DNA of 40,232 bases from Ruminococcus sp. (GTDB lineage Bacteria; Bacillota; Clostridia; Oscillospirales; Ruminococcaceae): assembly GCF_019417665.1 (NCBI RefSeq), contig NZ_DXUU01000022.1, forward strand, positions 1-40,232. Reading direction: 5' to 3'. The notes under the pieces are model-generated. The model ran no database searches. It was given only the letters and a program-made list of their open reading frames with translations, and was not told where the DNA came from. Below, piece by piece: positions 1 to 7,089 of the stretch (the stretch's first letter is position 1; each line of letters opens with the position of its first letter). Both the position numbers and the translations under genes were made by a program.

Positions 1-88
1 CGAATTTTTTGTAAACTCTGCTCCACAACTATTGACTTTTCTTAGCTGGACTTTTGACAGCTTCGTCCGCAATAAAAAACATAGTTTT

Positions 89-117
89 ATTATACCATTT
101 TTTTTGCTGTTTTGCAA
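89..117 (-). promoter_or_regulatory. sigma-A promoter pointing off the left edge
   Basis: On the minus strand TTGCAA (112-117) is followed after exactly 17 bases by TATAAT (89-94). Transcription would run left out of the window, so the neighbouring gene to the left is probably on the minus strand and divergent from the lipoprotein gene at 306. The gene itself is not visible. Confidence 0.6.
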
Positions 118-305
118 GGTGCTTTTTTCATTTCGGTGTTTCGCTGTATTTCCACAATTTTTTTCGCCGCTTTTTCGATCAACTATGCTCTGTCGGAATG
201 AAAACAACTGCCTTTCCATATGATAGAGTATATGATATTTTTTGATTTCATTAATGCAGACAGAACATTATGCACTATGAATGATGCATTCCAAGGAGGT
301 TCACT

Positions 306-1598
306 ATGTCTAGATTCACAGGATTTCTGCTTGCACTCTGTTTGCTGTTTTCCTGCTGCAGCTGTACAGCCAAAGCAGACCGTACATCACCGGAAAATGC
401 GCTGTTCTGTGAAAATATTGCCGACCAGGTACAGAGCGTGGAACAGCTGCACGTTGCCAGTGGGACTACCTTACCGCCGGATAATAGCACCTCTTCCACT
501 CGGCTGAACTATGACACACCCTATGCCATGTGGTTTGCCGTTATGGACTACGCAGATACCCTCAGTGGCAAGACTGAAGCGGAATTCCGTGAGATCATGC
601 GCCAGCGGTTTCAGAATGCCGCAAATATGGGCATCAACACGGTTTATCTCCATGTGCGTGCTTATCAGGACGCCTATTACCGCTCCGAGCTGTTCCCCAT
701 GGGCAGATATGCTGATGCAAATATCAGTTATGACCCTCTGGAGATCATGCTGGAAGAAGCCCATGCGCTGCACCTGTCTGCCCATGCCTGGATCAATCCC
801 ATGCGAGGGCCCGGAGATGAAACCATGGCTGCCATGGATGACCACTACAAAGTCAAACAATGGTACAATGATCCCACGAAGAACGGCATATACCTGGTAA
901 AGGTGGGGAACAATTGGTGGCTAAATCCAGCATATCCAGAAGTGCGTCAGTTCATTGCAGACGGAATAGAGGAGATCATTACCCAATACAATGTAGATGG
1001 TATTCACATGGATGATTATTTTTATCCTACCACAGAGGCCTCCTTTGATGCTGCGGCATTTGCAGAAAGCGGTGCGTCTGATCTGTCGGAATTCCGGTTA
1101 GAGCAGACCAATGCTATGGTAAAACAGCTATACGATACCGTAAAAACCGAAGATTCTGAACGAATCGTAAGCATCAGCCCCCAGGGAACCATGCACGGAA
1201 ATTATGACAGCCAGTATGCGGACGTGCGTCGCTGGGCAAGTACGCCAGGGTATTGTGATGTGCTGATTCCGCAAGTATACTTTGGCTTTGAAAATGAAAC
1301 AGCTCCTTTTGAAGAAACGGCAGCCCTTTGGGCAGAAACGGTCACTTGTGAGGATGTTTCTCTGGTGATCGGCATCGGTACACATAAGTTGGGAAAGGAG
1401 GATACATGGGCAGGCAGCGGCAGTGAGGAATGGCAAGGGCATCTGGATATTCCCCAGCGGCAGGTGGAATTGCTGTTACATATGGATAACGTGGATGGCA
1501 TTGCAATCTATGATTATGATACCACATTCTGCCCGAAAACAGCTGTTGATGCAATGACACAGCAGGTTGAAGAAATCGGGAAAATGCTCCGGCACTAA
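306..1598 (+). CDS. GHL10-type glycoside hydrolase-like lipoprotein (DUF187 family)
   Basis: 430-residue secreted protein. The first 20 residues are hydrophobic and end in a cysteine-rich stretch (LLFSCCSC) that looks like a lipobox, so it is probably anchored to the outer face of the membrane. From about residue 72 it resembles the glycosyl-hydrolase-like GHL10 (DUF187) TIM-barrel family: an MWFAVMDY opening strand, a GINTVYLHVRAYQDAYY segment, HAWINPMR, a WWLNPAYPEVR motif, and the diagnostic VDGIHMDDYFYP strand with paired aspartates, followed by SISPQG. Members act on cell-wall or polysaccharide substrates, but the substrate of this one cannot be read from sequence. The start is fixed by AAGGAGGT at 293-300. 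No clear promoter was found in the AT-rich 120-290 stretch. It stands alone on the plus strand with metK convergent to it. Confidence 0.85.
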   Translation: MSRFTGFLLALCLLFSCCSCTAKADRTSPENALFCENIADQVQSVEQLHVASGTTLPPDNSTSSTRLNYDTPYAMWFAVMDYADTLSGKTEAEFREIMRQRFQNAANMGINTVYLHVRAYQDAYYRSELFPMGRYADANISYDPLEIMLEEAHALHLSAHAWINPMRGPGDETMAAMDDHYKVKQWYNDPTKNGIYLVKVGNNWWLNPAYPEVRQFIADGIEEIITQYNVDGIHMDDYFYPTTEASFDAAAFAESGASDLSEFRLEQTNAMVKQLYDTVKTEDSERIVSISPQGTMHGNYDSQYADVRRWASTPGYCDVLIPQVYFGFENETAPFEETAALWAETVTCEDVSLVIGIGTHKLGKEDTWAGSGSEEWQGHLDIPQRQVELLLHMDNVDGIAIYDYDTTFCPKTAVDAMTQQVEEIGKMLRH

Positions 1599-1632
1599 TC
1601 CGAGCGAAGCGAGACCTCTTTTTTCTTTTTCG

Positions 1633-1669
1633 CTTCCTTTTTCTTTTTTCAGCAAAAAGAAAAAGGAAG
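1633..1669. repeat. perfect 16-bp inverted repeat, possible terminator
   Basis: CTTCCTTTTTCTTTTT (1633-1648) is exactly complementary to 1654-1669 with a 5-base loop. It is a homopurine/homopyrimidine stem about 35 bases after the GHL10 stop codon. It could fold in RNA on either strand, but it lacks a GC-rich stem and a clean 3' U tract, so a role as terminator of the 306-1598 gene is only possible. Confidence 0.5.
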
Positions 1670-1970
1670 AATGCAGTTCAAAGCAAAGTGAAAGCATCTT
1701 CAAAGAGCACAAACGCTGCAAAAAATACCTTCCCATACAAGCAGCGTAACTCCAGAATTCCAACAAAAACCATACAGAAAACCCCAAACAGCGTCTGTGC
1801 GAACCCAGGCGAACAGCGAGCAAAGCGAGCGAATTTCGCCGAACGCTTCCGTCTAGGAAAATTTAGAAGCACATGGTATCTACCTATTGGTTACAGATTA
1901 TTTTACAGCAAAAAAGTACTCGTCGAAAACGTTCCACCGGAACAGCGGCGATATTTGCTTTCACTTGACA

Positions 1971-2002
1971 AAAGGGCTTCTCCGTTTTCGGAGAAGCCCT
2001 TT
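1971..2002 (-). terminator. terminator of metK
   Basis: A 14-bp perfect stem (1971-1984 with 1989-2002, TTTT/AAAA loop) lies 20 bases beyond the metK stop codon. On the minus strand the stem ends in CCCTTTTGTC. The symmetrical A/T ends mean it may also stop plus-strand transcription coming from 1598. Confidence 0.7.
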
Positions 2003-2022
2003 CTGTTTCGCATCTATCTCTA

Positions 2023-3204
2023 TTATTCTGCTGCGGCAACTGCCTGCTTCAATGCGTCCACCTTATCCCGGCGCTCCCATGCCACACCAAGATCCTCACG
2101 ACCCATATGGCCATAAGCTGCCAATTTCCGGTATTGGGGCTTACGCAGATCCAGCATCTCAATAATACCGTCCGGTGTCAACTGGAACACCTGAGGAACT
2201 ATCTTTGCCAATGTTTCCTCCGAAACTGTACCCGTTCCAAAAGTATCCACCCGTACAGAAACCGGATTTGCCACGCCAATGGCATACGCCAGCTGTACCT
2301 CACAGCGCTTTGCCATTCCGGCAGCCACAATATTTTTCGCAATATACCGAGCAGCATACGCACCAGAGCGATCCACTTTCGTTGGATCTTTGCCGCTGAA
2401 TGCACCGCCGCCATGTCTGGCCATACCGCCATATGTGTCAACAATGATCTTTCGTCCGGTCAGACCACTGTCTCCCTGAGGGCCACCCACAACAAAACGT
2501 CCGGTAGGATTGATGAAATACTTTGTCTCCTTGTCCAGCAGTTCCTGGGGCAGCACTTCTGGAATAACATAGATCATCATATCCCGACGGATGGTCTCAA
2601 TGCTGACATCCGGTGCGTGCTGGGTGGAAATTACCACAGTATCAATGCGCACTGGCTTGTCCCCGTCATATTCCACCGTCACCTGCGCCTTGCCGTCCGG
2701 TCGTAAATAACGCAAGGTATTGTCCTTGCGCAGTTCTGCCAGCTTCATGCACAGCTTGTGGGACAGCGAGATCCCCAGCGGCATCAGTTCCTTTGTCTCA
2801 TCACAAGCATAACCGAACATCATCCCCTGATCGCCAGCGCCAGTTTCCTTAGTCTCACCGTCCCGGGTCTCAATGGCATCATTTACGCCCATAGCAATAT
2901 CCGGAGACTGCTTATTCATTGCCAGCAGCACCGAACAGGTATAGCCGTCAAAGCCATATTTTGCACGGTCATAGCCGATATCCACAATAACATCCCGTGC
3001 GATCTGAGGAATGTCCACCTTTGCAGTCGTCGTGATCTCACCCATACACAGCACCATGCCGGTAGCTGTTGTGGTTTCGCACGCAACACGTGCCTTTGGA
3101 TCCTGTGCCAGAATCGCATCCAGCACAGCGTCAGAGATCTGGTCACAGATTTTATCTGGATGTCCTTCTGTAACGGACTCAGATGTAAATAATGTTCTTA
3201 CCAT
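2023..3204 (-). CDS. metK: S-adenosylmethionine synthetase
   Basis: 393-residue methionine adenosyltransferase that makes SAM from ATP and methionine in the cytoplasm. The family hallmarks are all present: SVTEGHPDKICDQISDAVLDAIL at the N terminus (given here as the family signature), the GAGDQGMMFGYA hexapeptide region, and GGAFSGKDPTKVDRS. Length is normal for the family. The open frame extends upstream into the riboswitch, but the start at 3204 is chosen because GAAAGGAG sits 6-7 bases before it and the protein then begins MVRTLFTSESVTEGH as in homologues. The gene is monocistronic, between its own promoter (3415-3443) with SAM-I riboswitch and a strong terminator at 1971-2002. It should be repressed when SAM is plentiful. 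Confidence 0.98.
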   Translation of the reverse strand: MVRTLFTSESVTEGHPDKICDQISDAVLDAILAQDPKARVACETTTATGMVLCMGEITTTAKVDIPQIARDVIVDIGYDRAKYGFDGYTCSVLLAMNKQSPDIAMGVNDAIETRDGETKETGAGDQGMMFGYACDETKELMPLGISLSHKLCMKLAELRKDNTLRYLRPDGKAQVTVEYDGDKPVRIDTVVISTQHAPDVSIETIRRDMMIYVIPEVLPQELLDKETKYFINPTGRFVVGGPQGDSGLTGRKIIVDTYGGMARHGGGAFSGKDPTKVDRSGAYAARYIAKNIVAAGMAKRCEVQLAYAIGVANPVSVRVDTFGTGTVSEETLAKIVPQVFQLTPDGIIEMLDLRKPQYRKLAAYGHMGREDLGVAWERRDKVDALKQAVAAAE

Positions 3205-3227
3205 AATAATACTCCTTTCGGGTCTAT

Positions 3228-3254
3228 CAAAAAAAGGCACCCGAATCGGGTGCC
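3228..3254 (-). terminator. SAM riboswitch expression-platform terminator
   Basis: On the minus strand GGCACCCGATTCGGGTGCC (stem 3236-3254) is followed by a run of T (plus-strand A tract 3229-3235), 24 bases before the metK start. It is the intrinsic terminator that would form when SAM binds the aptamer just upstream. Confidence 0.85.
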
Positions 3255-3270
3255 CGTGTTTTTTGTGCAA

Positions 3271-3379
3271 ACCCCTCATCTCTCGGTTATACCGCAGGAA
3301 TTAGCACCGTTTCTGGCAAAGTTGCCAATCGGTTGCCGGGCTTCACAGGACCTGTTCCTCCACCACTCTTGATAAGGTA
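3271..3379 (-). ncRNA. SAM-I (S-box) riboswitch aptamer
   Basis: Read on the minus strand, the leader carries the conserved S-box elements in order: CTTATCAAGAG, GTGGAGG, TGAAGCCCGGCAACC, a variable P3 arm, GGTGCTAATTCC, and the closing GAGAGATGAG. The 5' and 3' ends (CTTATC...AGAG / GAGAGATGAG) pair as P1. It lies between a consensus promoter and metK, with a terminator directly downstream, so it is an OFF switch for SAM synthesis. Confidence 0.95.
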
Positions 3380-3414
3380 TGTGAAATTACCACAGAGCCA
3401 ATGCTCTGCTTTCT

Positions 3415-3443
3415 ATTATACTGTATCTCATTCCGCTTGTCAA
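3415..3443 (-). promoter_or_regulatory. sigma-A promoter of metK
   Basis: Minus strand TTGACA (3438-3443), 17-base spacer, TATAAT (3415-3420). Both hexamers are perfect. The start of transcription would fall about 30 bases before the riboswitch P1 helix. Confidence 0.85.
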
Positions 3444-3474
3444 GCATAATTTCGTCTTTTTTCGATAAAAGACA

Positions 3475-3510
3475 AAAACGCCGCAGCTTTATGAAAAGCT
3501 GCGGCGTTTT
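3475..3510 (-). terminator. terminator of the first GH9 gene
   Basis: Perfect 16-bp stem (3475-3490 with 3495-3510), GC-rich core CGCCGCAGC, 4-base loop, and T/A runs on both sides. It lies 40 bases beyond the GH9 stop codon and separates that gene from the metK promoter. Confidence 0.85.
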
Positions 3511-3550
3511 CACGCAAATATATCACGAGATCATACGGATCTCAGATCAA

Positions 3551-6500
3551 TTATGCATTTACCTCAGGGAGAGACTTCACCAGGTGAACCAGGAACTTCA
3601 GCAGAGAAATTGCGTCATCCTGAGTAACTTCACCGTTCTGATCGTAGCAGTCAGCGTTCTTGTTTGCCTGTTCGTTGAATGTAACAGCGCCGGCAACCTT
3701 CTTGTTCAGCAGAACTGCGTCAGTGATATCTACACGACCATCCAGGTTGGTGTCGCCCAGCAGAACCTTGCTCGGGTCAACAGAACCAGCAGTACCGGAA
3801 GTAGTGGTAGTAGCATCGCTGTCAGAAGTAGCATCAGATGCCTTGGTAGAAGCGGTGGTAGTTGTTTCATCACCGTTTGTAGTAGTTGTTGCCTTTGTTG
3901 TCTGAGACTGACCATCACGCTGGATGTTCGGAGCCTCATCGTCGATGAAGGAAACAACCCAGCACAGCGGAGCGTTCCAGTTGATGGTAACTTCGTTTAC
4001 AGACCAAGCCTCAACGTTATCCAGGTAGCACTTCATCGGAGCGATAGAACCGATCTTGAAGCCACGGCCCTGAACCATCGGGTCATTCATGTTGGAGTTC
4101 GGACCACCAGACAGAACACCATACGGTGCATACGGGAAGTCCTTGTCATTCAACTGACCAGACCACCATCTGTGGTGCGGATACTGTGTAGAATGCTCAC
4201 CATAACCAGTTACATAGGACTGTTCGATCGGGTTGCGGCCCATCAGGTAGTCAAATGCAGTGGTTACGCCGTCGATGTACTTTACATCGCCTGTTGCATC
4301 ATAAGCCAGAGCCATAGACATGGTGTTGTTGATAACCATGGAGTTAGACCCCCACTCATAACCGCCTTCCAGTTCCTTGGATTCCAGAGTACCTGTACCA
4401 GAAGCGGCATCATACTTCCAAACATCTGCATCATAGTTCATACCACGATACGGAGTTGCATATGCGGACTCAGACTGTACAGACAGGTAGTAGTCAGCTG
4501 CCTTGATAACTTCGGCCTTCAGAGTTTCAACTTCAGCAGAAGTCAGCAGACCCTTTTCCAGCATAGAAGCGGAATTTACATACAGAGACATAGAACCAAC
4601 GCTGTTCAGAGTACCCCAAGTGAATACAGAGCATGTACCCTTGTTTTCACCGCCGACCAGAGTTGTGGAAATTTCCAGAGCCTTGCCGTTGTCTACGCCA
4701 TAAGCGCCGGTACCATACTTCATCAGTTCGTCATAATATGTCTTGTCTTCTGTAGTGATGTACAGCTCGCAAGCTGCCCAGTAGAATTCGTCACTTACTT
4801 CGGTGTCACCATACGGACCGCCGCCCTTATTCTGATCCAGCGGAGCATAGTTCAGATCACCGGAAATGTTGCCGTTGCTGTTTGTTGTCCAATCAGTGAA
4901 CGGCTTGTAGTTTGTCTTTGCTGCATCATAAGCCTTGATCGCAGCAGCTTCCAGAGTAGCTGCATAGCTGGAGTCGTACTGTTTAAACAGACGAGCGCCC
5001 TGTGCACAAGCAGCTGCAAAGTTCAGTGTTGCTGCATATGTTGTCGGCTTTACAATACGCATCGGTCTCTGTGCACCGTCTTCCTTACCGTCATCATCAT
5101 ACGGAGCAACAGCCAGACCTGTCCACTTGTAGTCGTGCATCTTGTGGTATACCATACCATCGCTGCGCTGCATCTTCAGGAAGAAGTCCAGCTCAACCTT
5201 GCACTCGTTCAGAATGTTCGGTGCGCCGGAAACAGATGTGTTCACACCATCGCTTGCAGGAATGTTTACGATATCAGTGCCTTCCCACTTATCTGCCTTG
5301 TTGACCATAACAGATCTCTCATACATGTTCATCAGTGTCCACAGAGAGATACCGCCGTTTACAACATACTTACCATAGTCACCGGCATCGTACCAACCAC
5401 CGGTGCAGTCAAGGGATGAACCCTTAGCCGGGAGAGAAGTATACTGCATTACCCACTCGTCTACAAGATAAGCTGTATCCGGGTTGTGGCAATCCTTACG
5501 GCCCAGTGTCTTTCCGCTGCCTTGATCGGTCTGACCAGAAGGAATGTAAGCATCTTCAGTGGTAACACCAGAACGGTTCTGATAGTAGTAGTTAACCGCA
5601 TAAGTCAGCATGCTTTCATCATGTACATGACCTGCGCCATACAGATTGGAATCAATATCGAAAGCGATAGACTCCTTGCCGTCTACAACAAGCTTATAGT
5701 TAGTGCCTTCTGTTGTGAAATCAGTAAAGTCAATGACCTGGTTCCAGTTCCAGCCGCCTTCATCATAGATGACTTCGCCGGAAGTGGTGCCCTCATAAAC
5801 GGTTGCACCCTTTGCATCCTTGATCTCATAGCTGATCTGCTCAGAGGCAGGCTTGTTAGCCTTTGTGTGATCCGGGTCGTCTGCCAGAATCAGAGTAGCC
5901 TGCTTCTTTGCATTCGGATAGTAACCAATCTGGTTTACTTCGATACCCTTCGGTTCATACTCCGGTTGATTTCTCGGATAATCGGTATTATCATCCGTCA
6001 GATCCATGAGTGCCAGGTTATCAAACAGGATAACAGTACCCTTCGGGAAACATTCCTGCTGCGTGTACTGACCAGTACCGCCCATGTGGAATGTCCACTC
6101 ACCTGTACCGGTAGAAGAGCCCTGTGCCTTGAACTCAAATGCAACTGTTGTCCACTGGTTTGCCGGAAGGGTTTCATTCTTCCATGCATCCCAGCCCTGA
6201 CCATAGTCTACGTTCTCACCAGTTTTAGGAGCTGCCAAAAGCTTTGCTTCCAGATCTTCCTGAGAAATACCTTCCTCATAAGTCATGGTCAGCTTTTCGC
6301 CGTTGCCGTGCCAGGTTTCCTTGTTCGGATCTGCCATATCACCCAGCTTGGAGTACATACGGCCACTCTGCGACGGCTTAACAGAATAAGTCAAACGATA
6401 AGTATGACCGTCTTCAATTGTCAGGTTTCTGTGACGGAACTGGCAGTCCCAACGGTCTTCACCGCCGTTACCGGTACCGCCGGGATTTTCGATCAGGATT

Positions 6501-6721
6501 GCATAAATGCCATCAGTGATGTCAAACTTCATGACACCAGTAGCACTTTCGCAAATGTGCCAAGGCAATCCCTTGCCTTCATTGAAGGTACCTTCGCCCA
6601 GCTCTGCGCCTGCAAACACTGTCATAGACAGTGCAGTCAGACCAGTTGCGGTAGCAGAAACTGCCATAACCGCAGCAGAAGCCAAGGCGGCAACCTTCTT
6701 GCCGAGTTTTTTCTTCAGCAT
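3551..6721 (-). CDS. secreted cellulosomal GH9 cellulase (CBM4 - Ig-like - GH9 - dockerin)
   Basis: 1056-residue exported enzyme for cellulose breakdown. Modules in order: signal peptide (1 to about 38), a CBM4/CBM4_9-type beta-sandwich (about 40-242), the Ig-like N-terminal domain typical of CelD/CbhA-type GH9 enzymes (about 258-355, starting GIEVNQIGYYPNAKKQA), the GH9 barrel (about 365-920), a Thr/Ser/Asp linker, and a dockerin (about 990-1053). Catalytic signatures are intact: WYDAGDYGKYV with Asp448 as likely base, HHRWWSG near residue 851, and Glu910 in NEVTINWNAP as likely proton donor. The dockerin has two Ca-binding repeats, GDTNLDGRVDITDAVLLNK and a second starting NADCYDQNGEVTQDDA. 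The order CBM4-Ig-GH9 matches the CbhA/CelK cellobiohydrolase theme; exo activity is inferred. Start is set by AAGGAGG 7-9 bases upstream. It has its own promoter (6885-6913) and terminator (3475-3510). Confidence 0.95.
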   Translation of the reverse strand: MLKKKLGKKVAALASAAVMAVSATATGLTALSMTVFAGAELGEGTFNEGKGLPWHICESATGVMKFDITDGIYAILIENPGGTGNGGEDRWDCQFRHRNLTIEDGHTYRLTYSVKPSQSGRMYSKLGDMADPNKETWHGNGEKLTMTYEEGISQEDLEAKLLAAPKTGENVDYGQGWDAWKNETLPANQWTTVAFEFKAQGSSTGTGEWTFHMGGTGQYTQQECFPKGTVILFDNLALMDLTDDNTDYPRNQPEYEPKGIEVNQIGYYPNAKKQATLILADDPDHTKANKPASEQISYEIKDAKGATVYEGTTSGEVIYDEGGWNWNQVIDFTDFTTEGTNYKLVVDGKESIAFDIDSNLYGAGHVHDESMLTYAVNYYYQNRSGVTTEDAYIPSGQTDQGSGKTLGRKDCHNPDTAYLVDEWVMQYTSLPAKGSSLDCTGGWYDAGDYGKYVVNGGISLWTLMNMYERSVMVNKADKWEGTDIVNIPASDGVNTSVSGAPNILNECKVELDFFLKMQRSDGMVYHKMHDYKWTGLAVAPYDDDGKEDGAQRPMRIVKPTTYAATLNFAAACAQGARLFKQYDSSYAATLEAAAIKAYDAAKTNYKPFTDWTTNSNGNISGDLNYAPLDQNKGGGPYGDTEVSDEFYWAACELYITTEDKTYYDELMKYGTGAYGVDNGKALEISTTLVGGENKGTCSVFTWGTLNSVGSMSLYVNSASMLEKGLLTSAEVETLKAEVIKAADYYLSVQSESAYATPYRGMNYDADVWKYDAASGTGTLESKELEGGYEWGSNSMVINNTMSMALAYDATGDVKYIDGVTTAFDYLMGRNPIEQSYVTGYGEHSTQYPHHRWWSGQLNDKDFPYAPYGVLSGGPNSNMNDPMVQGRGFKIGSIAPMKCYLDNVEAWSVNEVTINWNAPLCWVVSFIDDEAPNIQRDGQSQTTKATTTTNGDETTTTASTKASDATSDSDATTTTSGTAGSVDPSKVLLGDTNLDGRVDITDAVLLNKKVAGAVTFNEQANKNADCYDQNGEVTQDDAISLLKFLVHLVKSLPEVNA

Positions 6722-6880
6722 AAGTATCCTCCTTGAAAATTAGAGATTTTTGTGTTAGAACATGGGTACGCATGTTCCGCATACAACGATTCATTTTTCC
6801 GGGCACGCCGGACGCTATGCCACTGCTATATCGTTGCGAAAGCGCAATGATCCTTTCACAGAGCATATACTTCTCGTTTC
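6722..6880 (-). promoter_or_regulatory. long structured leader of the first GH9 gene
   Basis: About 155 nt separate the predicted transcription start from the GH9 ATG. Near its 5' end is a hairpin-forming palindrome TTGCG-aaag-CGCAA (6834-6847). The flanking ATCGTT (6830-6835) can also pair with AACGAT at 6785-6790. I compared it by eye with cyclic-di-GMP, cobalamin and SAM aptamers and found no match. It may be an operator, an RNA regulator or simply a stable 5' end. Confidence 0.35.
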
Positions 6881-6884
6881 ATTT

Positions 6885-6913
6885 ATTATAACACACCCAC
6901 TTTTTCTTGTAAA
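6885..6913 (-). promoter_or_regulatory. sigma-A promoter of the first GH9 gene
   Basis: Minus strand TTTACA (6908-6913), 17-base spacer, TATAAT (6885-6890). One mismatch to consensus at -35. Confidence 0.75.
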
Positions 6914-7017
6914 GCGGATTCACAAAATTCAGTAAAATCTGCTAAACACTTTACATGTTTTTTGAGCAGTTTGACGAACTAGAATTTCCCTATTCTCAGA
7001 AATTTTACTATGGCGCA

Positions 7018-7060
7018 AAAAAATGGCACAAGAAATTACAAATTTCTTGTGCCATTTTTT
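7018..7060 (-). terminator. terminator of the second GH9 gene
   Basis: A long perfect stem (core TGGCACAAGAAATT at 7024-7037 with its complement at 7041-7054, extended by A/T runs) with a 3-base loop lies 30 bases after the stop codon of the 7090-10176 gene. T/A runs on both sides make it effective in the minus direction. Confidence 0.85.
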
Positions 7061-7089
7061 CAAAAGATCAAGTCTTTTGTTATATTAGA

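Larger units (their letters stand above)
1599..2022. other. intergenic gap with repeats, no gene
   Basis: I see no credible gene here. The stretch holds a perfect 16-bp hairpin (1633-1669), purine-rich GAGCGAAGCGAG-type motifs at about 1602 and 1817, a short palindrome GTTCC-acc-GGAAC (1931-1943), and the metK terminator (1971-2002). The palindrome has the same layout as the longer one at 23805-23833 (GTCCC-acc-GGGAC), which suggests remnants of a dispersed intergenic repeat. Confidence 0.5.

Noticed and set aside
32..507. Short plus-strand frames before and across the lipoprotein start
   Set aside because: No ribosome sites; composition is AT-driven and two overlap the real gene.
3401..5419. 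Open frame of 672 codons on the plus strand
   Set aside because: It is antisense to the GH9 gene, has a Cys/Ser/Ile-rich composition with no domain, and no ribosome site; it results from the codon use of the real gene.
5486..6736. Open frame of 416 codons on the plus strand
   Set aside because: Antisense shadow of the same GH9 gene, no recognisable features.
6722..6880. Cyclic-di-GMP riboswitch before the first GH9 gene
   Set aside because: The conserved GCAAA and tetraloop-receptor elements are not present; only generic hairpins are seen.
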